NCBI GenBank assembly: GCA_013398275.1
Contig: VZSE01012472.1
Span: 434,001 to 498,000 of the forward strand
From: Promerops cafer
Lineage: Eukaryota > Chordata > Aves > Passeriformes > Nectariniidae
Direction: 5' to 3'
Length of the DNA: 64,000 bases
Part shown: one piece after another, positions 11,581 through 24,650 of the stretch
Layout of the letters: the number at the start of each line of letters is the position of its first letter
How positions within the stretch are numbered: position 1 is the first letter of the stretch
Translations under genes and position numbers: made by a program
Notes under the pieces: generated by a model
Told to the model about the DNA's origin: nothing
Seen by the model: only the letters and a program-made list of their open reading frames with translations
Databases searched by the model: none

Positions 11581-14500
11581 GTATTTTAGCAGTTTTATTC
11601 CAGTCAGCCACATGAGAAGAAAATGACTGAAGTAGTGTGAGTGAGATTATCTGCTTTGCGCTTCAATGCCAGGATTGTTTACTGGTTTCCAATTAGTTAC
11701 ATGTGTACACCCTGTTAAGGGAGTTGCACAAGGGCTGCTAATGCCTTCCTTTGGCCTTCAGAGCATTTATTACTAGCAGGGACTAGTACCTAATAGTTAT
11801 TTGGGCCAATTTCCCTGTGTACTCAAGACTTCAAATGCTCAGCTGAAATTACAGGCCTAATTGCTTTTACATATTGAGTTTGGGTAACCTCACTGAAAAA
11901 TGCTGCTGCTCCTTAGAGAAGAAATGTTGTGTGATACATTTCTTTCTCTGAAACATTAGCTGTCCTTAGAAAGGATGTTGCTTGTTTCTTCTTTCTTCTT
12001 TTCAAATGAGTCAACCTGAAGAAGCCGGTGGTTGTTTTTATGAGGCAGCAAATACCACAAATATTCTGTTAGCTGCAGTACTGGACCTGGGTAGCTTTGT
12101 GGGTGAACTAGAAAGATCCCATTCATTTCAGTACCAGCCCACACCTCCAAATATACACTCTCCTTGATCACCAGTCATCCCACCCCCTGTGTGCTTCCAC
12201 GTCCCCCTCAGACTGCTGGGCCACAGCAGTGTGATGTTGTGCAGGTTCCCTGTTCTGCTCAAGCCATTCTCCTTGCTGCTCCAGCTCAGGCTTTCAAGTC
12301 TACTTTTATATTTAGTATGATTTTGTGGCATTAAGACTGTAGGAGATGAGGCAGTGACAAGTGAGAGGCACGGAAGCAGATTAGTGCAGGTTTTTCTTTG
12401 CCAAGGGCTTTAATATTTGAGCAATATTATGCAAAGTTAGACTTTAATTTGGTAATCTTTTCCTAAATGATGCAGTATTTTTAAAATAGAGTAAAAGAAA
12501 TAAATTTACTTTTTCGCTTGTGAAATCTCCTGGGGGATCCAGTGGTAGGCACGTGATTATGGTCTTATCACCCCAACTAATACAGTTTGGGTTTGCTATT
12601 AACAAACCAATCTGAAACTCAGTAAAGTAATAGAGGCATTTTCCTTACGTACCCAAAAAAGGCTTTATAAGTGAGTTATTTGGAGAGAAAAGGTTCTTAT
12701 TTACAAAAGATAGCAAGATTCAGATAACGTAAAGAGATAAAGGGTAGCCTTGAATTCCCATTTTCCTGTGTGCCACCAGTGATAACCCTGGAGAATCAAT
12801 GCTTCTACCTGAAGAAGAGCAAAGCTTTCCAACGTTCAGTTTAGGTCCTTTGTTTTTCAAAACCATGCCTCTGATCTCCTTGATGACTGAACTGTTTAAC
12901 ACTTGCAAAATCAAGTTATTCTGAAAAGCTGAGGAAAGTAGGTGGAAGTGTGTATTTCCCAAAGATTCACTGGTAAATTCATGCTATCCACAGACAGAAT
13001 TTTGTTGAACTTCAGTACCTTTGGGAGCTTAAGCTTCTTTGTATATAAGCACAGGAAGCATCTGACATTTTAAGATGGGAAAGTGCTTAAAGAAATAAAT
13101 CATATCCCTCCAAAGGAATGTATACATAACAGGAACTGGGATGTGTATAATATAAGAGATCCACAGACAATATATTGGATGCACATCTTTATATGACACA
13201 CAGGAAGAGAAATGAGTAACATTTTGAATTATGAATTAGGCAAAGGCATCTAAAGAAAAGATACAAGAATTGTATAGCTCTAGAGAATACAGCAACATTT
13301 ACTTAACATGTCTTCATTGAAAACAGAATTCAGTAGGTTCTTTAAATCTTTATATTGCCCCATAAAAGACATTTTATTATGTCTTATTATATCTTTTAAT
13401 ATCATCCTTAAAATGCTAACCTACTGAAAAGCTACTGCTAACCCTCTGAAAAGTGGGTCTTAAAGTACAGTTTATTTGACTAATTCAGTTTCAGTTTTGT
13501 TTAATTTTCAAGCCAAGACTGTTCTGCATTTTCCTGTAAATGCCAGTTCATCACACTCACCCTGGATTATGAAATTAAAAGTTTTCAGGTTCATGCATCT
13601 TCAGTAAAACAGATTTAACAGCTTCATTAAATCTAATAATAGTGCTGACAATACAAAGGGCAGTAGAGAGAGCAGCTCGCTCAGTTACAGCTGTACTGGC
13701 TGTGTGTTGTAAAAGAGTTGCAAAGATGTAATTCTTGTCAGAAAATTGACCAGACCTGAGCAGAGCAGAGACAGGAAACTCTTCCCTTTCAATGGAAGAC
13801 TGTTACTCCGTATTTATATTCTTCCTTTGCGGAATGTAACTCTTCTCAAGGCCAGGAGGGCCTTTGAACAGCCTGAGAAATGTGGTGCTAACCTGAGGAC
13901 GTGCAGCTCTCTGAGGAAAGGAGCCAATGAGCTGTGCAAATGGTATCTGTGGTGGTTTGTTATTATCTTACCCAGCAGTGCCCGCAGCTCCGGGGCAGTG
14001 GGAAGGGCAGGGACACAGCCCCGGTGTGGGATCATCTGCCACATGGGGCCACCGAGCCCGGCTCGGGGAAGGGTGGGCTGCTGTGGGGAGCGGGGTCAGT
14101 GACTCCACCAGACCCCTGGAACTGCTCAGCTCTGCTCCTTCTCCCTGGGCTCCGGGGAGCTGAGGAGGAGCCACAGCTTTGTGCAGCATTAGGGACGGCT
14201 GGGGGCTGCCAGCAGTGGGACCTGGGCGTGAAAGGAAAGGACTTCAGCAAATCTGTCCGTGCAATGATCTTTTCAAAGGATGTTATCTGGTCACAATAAT
14301 CTTGTGTGAATAAACTGACTATTGTGTCAAGTTTAGAGTTTTTTTTAGGTAAGGTCATGACAGCTGTGACATTACAGATAGTATTTGGCTATCAAAACTC
14401 TTTTAGGAGCAGGTAGGGCACTGGGCACATGAGGCCCAGTCTATGGAGACTGCATTGCTGTGCTAGCAGGATATAAGAGGTGACAGTAAATTATTTCATT

Positions 14501-17500
14501 GTGTAGAGGCTCCCTGGTAATGTCATCCTGATGCCATTAGAGCCTGCAATAAACCACCATGCACAAAAGACTCTGCATCTCCCTCCCTGTGACAAAATCC
14601 TTACTCATCTACTTCTTATTCTTTCCATAATAAACCCAGATACTCAACTTCCATCTAAACTTTTCGTTCCCAAATAAGGTACTATTTTTAATTTTTTTTT
14701 TTTTTTACCGCAAGAGAAAGAAATTTAATTTCACCAGCTTGGAAGTCAAGATCCTCATTTTGACTTCAAGTGAAAACAACTAAAAATACTTTTTTGCTAA
14801 CATTGCTTCTTGTGCTCTGCCCAGTGCTCTGCCTGTTGAGACAGAGTTCAAGGATAGCCAAGTGTCCAGCTCCACTGAGAGCACTGGCCTGGAAGGAAAC
14901 CCTGCAGGTATTTAAATACTGGGATATCTCTATATGCAAATGGGAAGTTTCATTTTGTTTTAAAACCTCCAACTGTAGAAAGTTGTGTCTGTCAGTGTTC
15001 TCATCTTGGGTTCTCAGATTATTTATGCAGCTGACAACCCATGTGACCGTTGTGGTTATTATGCACGTAAACTTGAACTTTGACATTTCATCCTGTTGCA
15101 GAGCCCTGGTATGTGCATTCCTTTATCTTCCCACCATCCCTGCAGTTGCTGTTCATTATCGTCAGTGCTTATTAGTTAGAAAAGTCCATTCCATTTTGTT
15201 TGGGCCAATTAACTGGTGGGGAGAGCAGCTCTTCAAGGGTCCCCACTAACTGTGTATCACCAGCTATCATCCACTGATTTATTGAATAAATCTGTGATCT
15301 GCTGCACTTTTCAAAGAAGGAAATTCTTGTTTCTCAGTTGACCAACTTACAAAACTCTTCAGAGTTTTGAATATTTCAGTCTTTTATGACAAAGGGAAAA
15401 ACAGACATTGTGTAGCAAATTAAATGAGAGCTGTTGTAGTATTTATTGTCGTAATTACTTTATATTCTTTTCCATGTGTTTAGGATAGTGTCTTCATAAA
15501 AAACAGAGAAGAAGAATACCAGGAGAGGAAACAGTCCTTGTGCTGCTTCAATATTGTGACCTGCAGCCTGTCTGAAAACATAACAAAGCCTTGATTGTGC
15601 AAGTGCCCAGCTGATCCAACAAGCAATGAATGAGTGAGCAATGGTCAACAAGGAGGAGTGGATATCACACAGGGCAATTCAAAAAGGTTGTAGTGCTGTG
15701 AAGTGAGAGAGGCATGAAATGAAATAGAACTAGAGATAAATAGATCGTCAACCATTTGGGTTAGTTCTACTATTTTTTTTTTTCTTTTTTTTTCCTTGAA
15801 ATGGTCCAGCATAGGAAAAAAATGTGACTATAAATGGGCAAGAGATACGTCTTCCAGTATGGAAGAAAATAATCTCATTCTTTCAGTCTAAATGAATGAT
15901 AATTTAAACCAGAATCTGATCTAAATATGAATGAGATCTCCAGGAATCTGCCTGGGTCACATGTCAGGTAGTGCCAGACAAGTTGTGTTAGGGAAGTACA
16001 GACTGTCAGATTTTCATGTTCATTCAAGCATTTGGGTCCACATAAGGCCCAACCAGACATGTCAGCATGAGAGATGATGAGAAAATCTGACATATTACAA
16101 GAGAACTCCTCCAGTTCTTCTTGGGAGCACAAGATTCAACAGTAGGGAGGATTCCCTTTCCTTCAAAGACATTTTACTTTTGAATGGATTCAATTGGATT
16201 TTCAGTCAGAATTCTGCATGAGAAAGCAGAAGATAGACAAATATATGACCAAGATAGCAGAATCCAGATTTGATACTTAGGAACTGCTTCAAGGACTTCT
16301 TTTAAAAGCATTAAAAAAGAGTTTGGGTGACCATGGCATCTTCTAAAAATATTAGAATCTATTCTGGCTTGATGGTGTTTCTGAGTAAAAGCACTTCCTG
16401 ATTTGCTAGTCATTACTGTTAGTTTTGTTAGATCGTTTTAGATCTCATGGCTTGTCAATGTCCTTGGGACTTTTCAAATTAAGATTATTTTAGCCTCAAT
16501 GAGGCCTCTTACCACACCTTCAGGCTTTCATGTTGTTTTGTTTTTGTCACTGACCTCACTACAGTAAACTGGCAGAGTACCATGAATTTGTGTCAATGGA
16601 TTTTCAGAGCTCCTCATCACCTAAATTCAGCATCATAATACAGACAAATTATTTTCAGAAGGTCATGCAAGGAACTGAGAGAGGACTTTGACAGAGAACC
16701 TAATTTTCCTTTTCCTCAGTCCACTACTTAATCAGGGGAGCATCTGTGGTCAGATTTGTTGGCACCCAAATGAGTGTGTAATCTGACCTAATAAAGCCAT
16801 GATAGTCAACACATGCTTTGAACCAAAGAAAAAGGAAATAAATTAGAGTCTCTTTCAGCAGAGTTTGCAAAATTGAGAGAGTCTCATTTGAGCTTTGGGT
16901 TTCTTTTGAGGAGTTTTCTTGCTTCTGGTACTAAAAGGGAGGGGGTGAGGCAGGGTCCTTTATCCCCTGCAGATACATCTGCCCTGCAAATACTGCCACA
17001 AAGCAGCACAAAGGACCCTGCTTTGTGGGGCAGCACAGATCTCATTTCATTGTCAGATCCATTGTTTTTCCTTAAGCAAATATGTAATAATGTCAGAATT
17101 TATGGATTAGTTGTACAATCCCTGATCTGCTTTAACCAGAGTTAGTGCTGTTCCTCCCAGAATGCTGCTGACAGGATCACTGTGCAGACAGACAGACTGG
17201 GTATCTACACAGAGCTCTTTGCATTTTTTCTCTGTTAATGCTGGAATATTTGGTAAGACATCACTCATTTAGTGAGTGATTGAATTTAAGAAGGAATGAA
17301 AATTCTTGTGCTGTTAAAAACAACTGGACAAACCTCGCTGCCCTTTTCAAAAACTGTCATTGAATTTAGGGGTGAAATTTGGCTTGTAAAAACTGCTCCA
17401 TGGACCAAATCTGCCTCATGGGAGCTTGTAAGCTCTAAAAAAATCCCTGTCATCAGATCTGAGGTTAATCTGGTCTCTGAAAAGACCTGCTGTTGAAAAT

Positions 17501-20500
17501 CAAGTGTGAAATTTGAAAATTATTAAGTTGAATTATTTACCTTGTTAGTTCATCATGTCTGCAAAAATATTCTCTCTGCTTCTGGTAACCTAGCAATGAA
17601 CACACAGTGTGCAGTTATTTTTTCACAATTTGTAGGAGAGTTGCATTAAAATGCATGTCAGTGTCTATTTCTTGACAGGCATGTAGCAAGCAACTCTGCA
17701 AATGTTTGTTTATCCTGGCAGGGGCTGGATTTATTTAGTGTAACTTGCACCAGTTTTGTCCAAATTCTGAAGCAGAAAGGAAAATATATTCTTGTTTTCT
17801 GATCAGTGTTACAAATATTCTCTTCAGCTATGTTTTTATTAAGAGAAGTGACTGCTAAATGGATTTGGACCTCTGTCCTCTGCTGTTAAAGTCTCCCTCC
17901 ATGTACTGGAAATTGTTGAATACTTTTGAAGAACTGATTCCACAGGTTGCAGAGTGGAGACAGGCTGGGGGAGCTGAAGAAAATGAAAAATTAAGCCAGC
18001 CAAGAGATACGCATCATGATTAATATCAGCTTCACCAGTGGCATAAATTATGTTTTCTAAAACAGGAAATTAATGTTCATTAAGTGGTAGAAATAAACAA
18101 CTGGTCCTCTTGAAGAGTCTTCAGACTAAATGCTCTTTTCTGAGTACTTCTTGGCAGACATTTTAAATACCTAGGTTATTGTGAAATGAAAAGAAAACAC
18201 TAATTCTTGTGGATGAAAAGCACAGGACTATCCCCAAAACAACAATGTGCTGAGGCCTCTTCAGAGGTTTTTGGTTTTGACTTCAGCTTTATCTGGACTC
18301 AGGCATGCAAACAGGAGTTACTGCCTGCACCCCAGAGGGGTCTCTGGGCTTAGGCACTAAATCCTCTGCCTGGGTCCCCCGTCCTGAGATAGCCTTGCTG
18401 TGTGGGATGGGAAGGAGCTGTTTCTTAGCCATCTTTAGTTCTTTGTGTTACCTTTCTGATCCTCTCAATAGGCTGCTTGGGCCCAGACATCGTTCCCTTC
18501 ATTGCTTTTGAGTTTGATGTTCGAAGAGTAAAATGCAAATTCACGTCTGCACAGGCTGGGTTGCTCAACAGTTCAAGGTGTTGGGAGTGAGGAAATGGTG
18601 AGAGAAAAGCCCCAAAACCATTGCTACCATGATGCTGTGGCCTGTGGCTCGACCCAAACCAAGCTGTGGGGTTCAGGAGACTGGTCCTTAATATTGCAAA
18701 GCCTGGGTTTAGCACTATCACAGAGTAATCTTTACTCCACCTTAGACCTCTTGGCCAAAAATACGCCTCACTCAGCCTCCCCAGTCGATGTATTTCACCT
18801 GGCTGAGGTGTTTAAATCAAGAGTAGTGTAGCTGCTCTGCAGCCAGCATGGAGAGGCAGGGATGGCCTGGGCTGGGCTGTTACCCCATCCTGCAGCGGGG
18901 CTTGGCCCTGGGGGACAGGGCAGGACAGCACACCTGACCTCCCTGCTCAAAGGCTGCTGTTAGTCCTGTGTCTAACCCTGCTTCATACCTGGGAAATCAA
19001 AATAAAGGCTTTGAAGGGAAAGGGAAATGTATTATTTTATTAAAAAACAGAAGTTACACATTGGCCACACCACTGATTTGCCTCAAATGTTGAAGTATTC
19101 TTGGGAAGTGAACCTGCCTGCCTGCAGTGGTTCATCCCTGTTTGCACAGTGCTGTGCAGAGAGGGCTAATAGGTGTAACTCTAGGTACACCTACTGGTTT
19201 GGCCACATCACAAGTCTGGGCATCTCTGCCTTTTTTTTTTTTTTTAAATTTATTTTGCTGTTGCATCTTATAATGATTTTTTTAATTCCCAAAGTTTTTC
19301 TGTTTATCAGACAATTAAGTACCTGACAATAATAAAATAGGTGTCTGACAATAAAGTACCTTAGTCTCTCTTTCATGGCAAAATCCATTGATTTGGGAGG
19401 GAGCTGGTTGGGATCCCAGTGCAAACATGCAGAGGCGGAAGCTGGATTGTGCCTGCAGCAGGAGCTGCCAGTTCAGTGGGAGCTGTTTGTGTCAGAGCTG
19501 CCTGTGTGTGTCCAAGGCAGAGGGGCAGCTCTGCTCCCCGCCCCCTCTTCCAACTCTTCTTTAATGCTGCCTGACTCTTAAAAATGCAATCTTTAAATTA
19601 ACACGGTTTTATCAGAAATACTGCTGTCCTGCAGCTGGATTTCAGGCATGCCCTAACACCAGCTTCTTTTAGGAAAGATTTACTTATTTTTCTTTAAATG
19701 TCTGTTGTTTTCAGTTGCGTTCCAAAGGCCAAAACTTTCCCCTTCAAAACAAAACAAAAAAAGCAAGATGTGAGTAGTAGTGGTTTAGGTGTAGTAGGAA
19801 TTGTGCTCGGATATTAGTGCTAAAGAAGTACGCAGGAATGAGCAGGAGGGTGCAATTATGGATGAGTGTATTTTCTTTACTGATTTTAATTTCATGAGAG
19901 CAAGTAACACGGTCCCCCCTCACCACACACAAAGGTTTCCCACTGTCCATTCAGCTGCTGAACCTCTCCCTGTTTTGTTACTCTGCTCACTCCTGTCTGT
20001 CCACTGGATTTACCTTACAAATTCTATTTATTTCCTATTGCTCCTGTATTCATTTTCTATTGTCCTCTCTGTGGCTTGTTTGAATTCTTAGACCACTCTC
20101 TTTCCCTCCTGCTTTGCCATGCATGCTATTTAGCTATGGCTTTGCCTTTCCAGAAAATACCCTGCTTCTCCTCCTTCCCCCTCCTCCTTCAAAGTTTCAG
20201 ATTTCCCTTGCTGGCAGGCAGCGAGGGGCTGCACACCAGGCACCAGCCTTGGGTCTGCTCTGTAACCACAGGACCTGATTCCCCTCCTGCAAACTGAGTA
20301 GCATGACAATAAATCAGCTGAGAGGGGGCTGCTCGGAAATTGCAGAACAGGGACACGTATGAAACCAGCTCATGGCTGGGCAGTGACCAGTGCAGCTCTC
20401 GAGGAGTTCACAGTTCTCCCATACATATTCCCTTGGGGACAGCAGGGCTGAGTGAGACCTTTCAACAGATTAGCTCTGCCACACAGCTTTGAATGTTCAG

Positions 20501-22972
20501 CTGAGATGTGCTTAACCCCAAATCCAGCATCTGAAAGCGCCCTTCCTGTGCCTTCCGGCTGGGTCCCAACTTGGCAGGGGGGTTTGTCCCTAATAATGTA
20601 AACCCAGCCATGCTTTGATGAAAATTTGAATCCAGACCTGAGCTTGAGCCCATCTGTAATCACTACTTGATTTTGTTTTCCTCAGATCTGCACTTTTGAG
20701 TACTGAGGAAAATGAGTCATCTCTCCTTCAATAGGTTCTCCTCCTGCAGCCGCCTGCTCTTTAAAATCCTTAAAAGTCCTTAAAATCGCTGCTGTTTGTG
20801 CCTGGGTTGGTAGCCGAGCAAATATTTAAAGTGAATTTAGAAGGAAGTGTCTGAAGTGACTGTGTAGAGTCTCATCTTTGAGTTGCTCCTTGAGGAAGGC
20901 AGTGGAGCTTTATTGGGGTTCAAGTGTTTGAGTGTAGGGAGCTGTTTCCAGAACCTGTATCTCCAGTCCTGCCACATTAGGTCAGAGTAGTTACTCAGTG
21001 GCTTCTGTTTTCAGAGGAGTGTGAAGCCTCTGCTGCAGAAGATTTATGTTTCCATTCGACATTATACAATATTTTCCTCCAAAGATTTCAGTGAAGTTCT
21101 GCCCTTTCTGAATTGTAAATGAAAAAAGAAAAAAAAAAAATTACTGTTCAGAATGTTCTCTCTTGAAAAGATGTTTGCTTTTCACAGCTCAAACAGAAAA
21201 CAGCTCAGTGCATCCAAAAGCTGCCTCACCCTTTGAGCGTGTTCCCAGATCTCAGCCAAGAGCACTACTATGGAATAGCTGTGAGTAGCCGGAAGAGCAT
21301 TGTAGGGATTGAGATGCAAATGAGCAAACCAAGCAGCCCCCTTCGCTGCAGAGGTTCCCTATCTCCTGCTGCCCCTCACTTTTGAACTGGGGGAGGCTTA
21401 ACCTGGGCTTTGCTCCGCAGCCACGATCCCTGGCTCTGCGGCCACAGTCCCTGGCTCTGCGGCCACCAGCCCGGGCTTCCCTCACTTGTAAGGCTCAGCA
21501 GCTTGGGTAGGATGAAAACTGTGTCAGCATCAGGAAGGCGTGGAGGACAGGAGGGGCTTTCAAAGTCCCCATGCTGCCATTACTTTTCTGGGTCCCGAGA
21601 ACTAAATGCCACCGCTTTTTCTGAGTTAAAAGGGAGGGAATAAAAGCCAGAGGTAGTAGCCACTGCAAAATAGCACACTCTGTTCCCTATGTTAAAAGTT
21701 CACAGTTTTCAGGCAGTTTCAAAAGTTCCAGAGTGCAATGTGAGCTGCCTGGGCACTTGTTTGTTTTATCAAATGCAGGGAGTTCGAATATTGCAAAGGA
21801 AATCAGATACAGTAGGTTGGGGGGCGTGCAGAGGGTTGCACATATAAACACACTGAGGAATAAAGCAATACGGTGTTTTCTCTGTATGCTTTTCTTTCCA
21901 GTGTGAGGGAAGGAAGCAAAACATTCTAACAAAACCTCCTTCTAAAGAAATAATCAAGGCGCTGAGCTCTAAAGCCTGTATCACTGCACATGACTGGGAG
22001 AAAAAGGCATTTTACATTATTGCATGTTGTCATCACTTTGCTCAGTGTTGTCCCTCCGTGCTAATTACATGTTTACAGGCATTGCATCATTGGGTAGAAT
22101 TACTGTAATTATGTTAATACTTCATAATCAACAGAACACGGTACCTGTAATTTACCAAACAAAAAGGACATGAAAAGCTAAACCCACAAATGGAAAGGGA
22201 TACACTGCAAAGGGTTTAATCCTGGGTGCAGCAGCAGGCAGGAAGCTTCCAGAGCTGGAATATCCTGCTTCAGCCATCGGCTGCTCTCAGACAGCATCTG
22301 GGCACTTTGCAAGGTGTTTTAACAGGTACTAAGGAGGCTAACACACCAAACTGTGAATAGGGTGTAAATGTTTAATGCTCATTCATGAACTCTCACCTAG
22401 AAAAATCTGAGCAGTGCCCTTAATAAAGCTGCATGGCAGACTCTTGAAAGAACAACAGGAGAATAAGAAACTCGCTGATCTGGAAATATTTTAACCCCTC
22501 TCCTATCTGTGGATGTACAGTATCAATCTCAACCCCCTTGTTGCTTCTTTGAAAGAAATGATGTGGCACCTGGCATATCAGAGCACAGTATGTGTGCAGC
22601 TGGATCATTTTCTTCCTACTCCCATCTGTGTTTTTTCCCCATTTATCTTGGCCTGGGTAGTTTGGGCTTTAGGCTGATTCACCCCTTGCACTTCACTCAC
22701 GTCCTGGAAGGCTTCTAAGGGTCTCTGTCACTAAGGGTTAAGTATCCGAAGTCAACAGCGGAATAACCCGGGACATTAAACAACACAAGGAGTTATCCCG
22801 AGTGGCCATTAAGTGCTGAAGAGTAATACAAATAAGATCGAGTCCCAAGTGCTTCCTGGTAAGTGGAGACACAAGAAAGTTGCAGCAAAATCCTCAGCCT
22901 TCATCTACCAGGAACCGCGCCTTGGTGGAGATCCTGCTGCAAGCTGAGTCACCTGCTGCAGCGAGATGCAGT
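11581..22972. other. Long intergenic stretch, no gene recognised
   Basis: About 11.4 kb between the two genes. I recognise no exon or RNA gene. It has T-rich runs near 14692-14706, 15772-15792 and 19231-19245. A 21-bp unit around 'ccctggctctgcggc' is present twice in tandem at 21422-21463. Several AT-rich patches with homeodomain-like TAAT cores (for example about 12415-12500 and 22075-22140) could be regulatory but cannot be proved so from one sequence. Confidence 0.4.
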
Positions 22973-23203
22973 GCGGGCACCCGGGGCTGCACCCCGGGGA
23001 CGGGCTGCGGGTCACTGCGGGTACCCCTGGGGACGGGCTGCGGGTCACTGCGGGTACCCCTGCGGACGGGGTGAGGGTCACTGCGGGCACCCGGGGCTGC
23101 ACCCCGGGGACGGGCTGCGGGTCACTGCGGGCACCCCCGGGGGCGGGCTGCGGGTCACTGCGGGCACCCGGGGCTGCACCCCGGGGACGGGCTGCGGGTC
23201 ACT
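22973..23203. repeat. Composite GC-rich minisatellite, 33/44-bp units
   Basis: There are six tandem units, each running from 'gcgggcaccc' or 'gcgggtaccc' to 'gctgcgggtcact' (the third unit ends 'ggtgagggtcact'). A long form of 44 bp is at 22973-23016, 23083-23126 and 23160-23203. A short form of 33 bp, lacking an 11-bp 'ggctgcacccc'-like segment, is at 23017-23049, 23050-23082 and 23127-23159. The order is L-S-S-L-S-L. A partial seventh unit starts at 23204. The array lies in the CpG island just upstream of the METRNL gap. Confidence 0.95.
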
Positions 23204-23552
23204 GCGGGCCGCCCCAGCGCGGACGGCGCGTCGCAGTAACCTTCCCGGCCACACGAAAGCCTTCGGTCCTACCCGTCATCACCCCTTCCCTACACAGGGT
23301 AGCTTGGGGGGGCCCAAGCAGGGCGGGGCAGGAGCGGAGCGGGCTCTCACACCGGGCCAGGACATCTGCCAAGGGGGCTCGGGGCAGCGGCGGAGCCCGG
23401 GACGGGCCGTAGCCGCGGGCGGCCGCTGTTCCCGATCCGGCGCCGCGTTTTGCCGGCGCAGCAAGTGCCGGCCTTGCCGGAGGAGGAGCGGCGGGAGGGG
23501 GAAGGGGGAGGAGGAGCCGGCCCTCGGCCGAGCCGCTCCCGCCCCTCAGCTG

Positions 23553-24052
23553 NNNNNNNNNNNNNNNNNNNNNNNNNNNNNNNNNNNNNNNNNNNNNNNN
23601 NNNNNNNNNNNNNNNNNNNNNNNNNNNNNNNNNNNNNNNNNNNNNNNNNNNNNNNNNNNNNNNNNNNNNNNNNNNNNNNNNNNNNNNNNNNNNNNNNNNN
23701 NNNNNNNNNNNNNNNNNNNNNNNNNNNNNNNNNNNNNNNNNNNNNNNNNNNNNNNNNNNNNNNNNNNNNNNNNNNNNNNNNNNNNNNNNNNNNNNNNNNN
23801 NNNNNNNNNNNNNNNNNNNNNNNNNNNNNNNNNNNNNNNNNNNNNNNNNNNNNNNNNNNNNNNNNNNNNNNNNNNNNNNNNNNNNNNNNNNNNNNNNNNN
23901 NNNNNNNNNNNNNNNNNNNNNNNNNNNNNNNNNNNNNNNNNNNNNNNNNNNNNNNNNNNNNNNNNNNNNNNNNNNNNNNNNNNNNNNNNNNNNNNNNNNN
24001 NNNNNNNNNNNNNNNNNNNNNNNNNNNNNNNNNNNNNNNNNNNNNNNNNNNN
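23553..24052. other. Assembly gap of exactly 500 N, probably hiding METRNL exon 1
   Basis: A 500-bp run of N interrupts the CpG island. The expected first METRNL exon should encode a signal peptide and a short Cys-containing segment ending two bases into a codon. I did not find it in any plus-strand frame on either flank (22.9-23.55 kb or 24.05-24.65 kb). The round length suggests a placeholder, so the true gap size is unknown. Confidence 0.75.
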
Positions 24053-24650
24053 GCCCGGGCTCGGGGAACGGGGCGGCGGACAGCGGAGAGCCGGGGGCGG
24101 ATCTGCCTCCGTCCCTCCCGGCGGGCTCGCCGCGAAGAGACGCTGGGCAGCGGCCCCCAGGCAGGGAGGGATGGAGGGGCCGGGGCGAACTGGGCTCCCC
24201 TCGGTGGGGTTGAGGGGCCGGGGCGGGCTGGGCTCCCCTCGGCGCCGTTCGGGGGCTGGGAGAGGGAGGGCGGTGCCAAGTCCGCCGCGGAGAAGTTTCT
24301 CCCCGCGACCATCTTCGCCGCAGCCCCAGCGCTCGGCGGAGGCGGCGGCCGCGCCCGGGGCAGCAGCGAGGCAGCCGCGGCTCGGACCGGCCCTGGGATG
24401 CGCTGCACCTGCGGAGCGCTCCCGCCGCTGCCAGCGCGTCCCTCCCCGGGGCTCTCGCTGGTCCCGTCCGCTCTCTTCCCTCCCCTCGCCTGCGCTCCCC
24501 CTCCGTGCGCGTCCCGCACTTCGCGCTCAGCCGCGCCGCAGCCCCGGGGTCACTCCCTGCTCCCTCGTCCCGCGGGGATGATGATGATGGTGATGAGCTC
24601 CGCGAGCAGGGGCTGGCACTGCGGCCGCGCTCCTGATTTATTCTAATTGC

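Larger units (their letters stand above)
22960..24650. promoter_or_regulatory. Large CpG island, likely METRNL promoter and exon 1 region
   Basis: Very high GC and CpG density begins near 22960 and ends sharply near 24650, where AT-rich intron-like sequence starts. A GC box (GGGCGGGGC) is visible at about 23319. The island ends about 4.9 kb before METRNL exon 2 and is the only such island on this side, so it is the natural promoter for METRNL. A two-copy 38-bp direct repeat (around 'gaggggccggggcg') lies at 24174-24249. The centre is missing from the assembly. Confidence 0.7.

Noticed and set aside
14766..15249. Hydrophobic open frames of 159 codons (plus) and 106 codons (minus)
   Set aside because: No homology, no splice context, and both strands are open over the same bases. 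Considered as a membrane protein but unsupported.
22973..23203. CRISPR-like regular repeat array
   Set aside because: Units abut directly without unique spacers and the context is a vertebrate CpG island; it is a minisatellite.
22863..24646. Very long open frames on both strands across the CpG island (up to 572 codons)
   Set aside because: They are open only because the 500 N are read as unknown residues and because GC-rich sequence has few stops. The translated flanks are low complexity and match nothing.
24400..24650. Possible METRNL exon 1 just after the gap
   Set aside because: No frame gives a signal peptide followed by the expected Cys-Trp segment and a donor leaving two codon bases, so I placed exon 1 in the gap instead.
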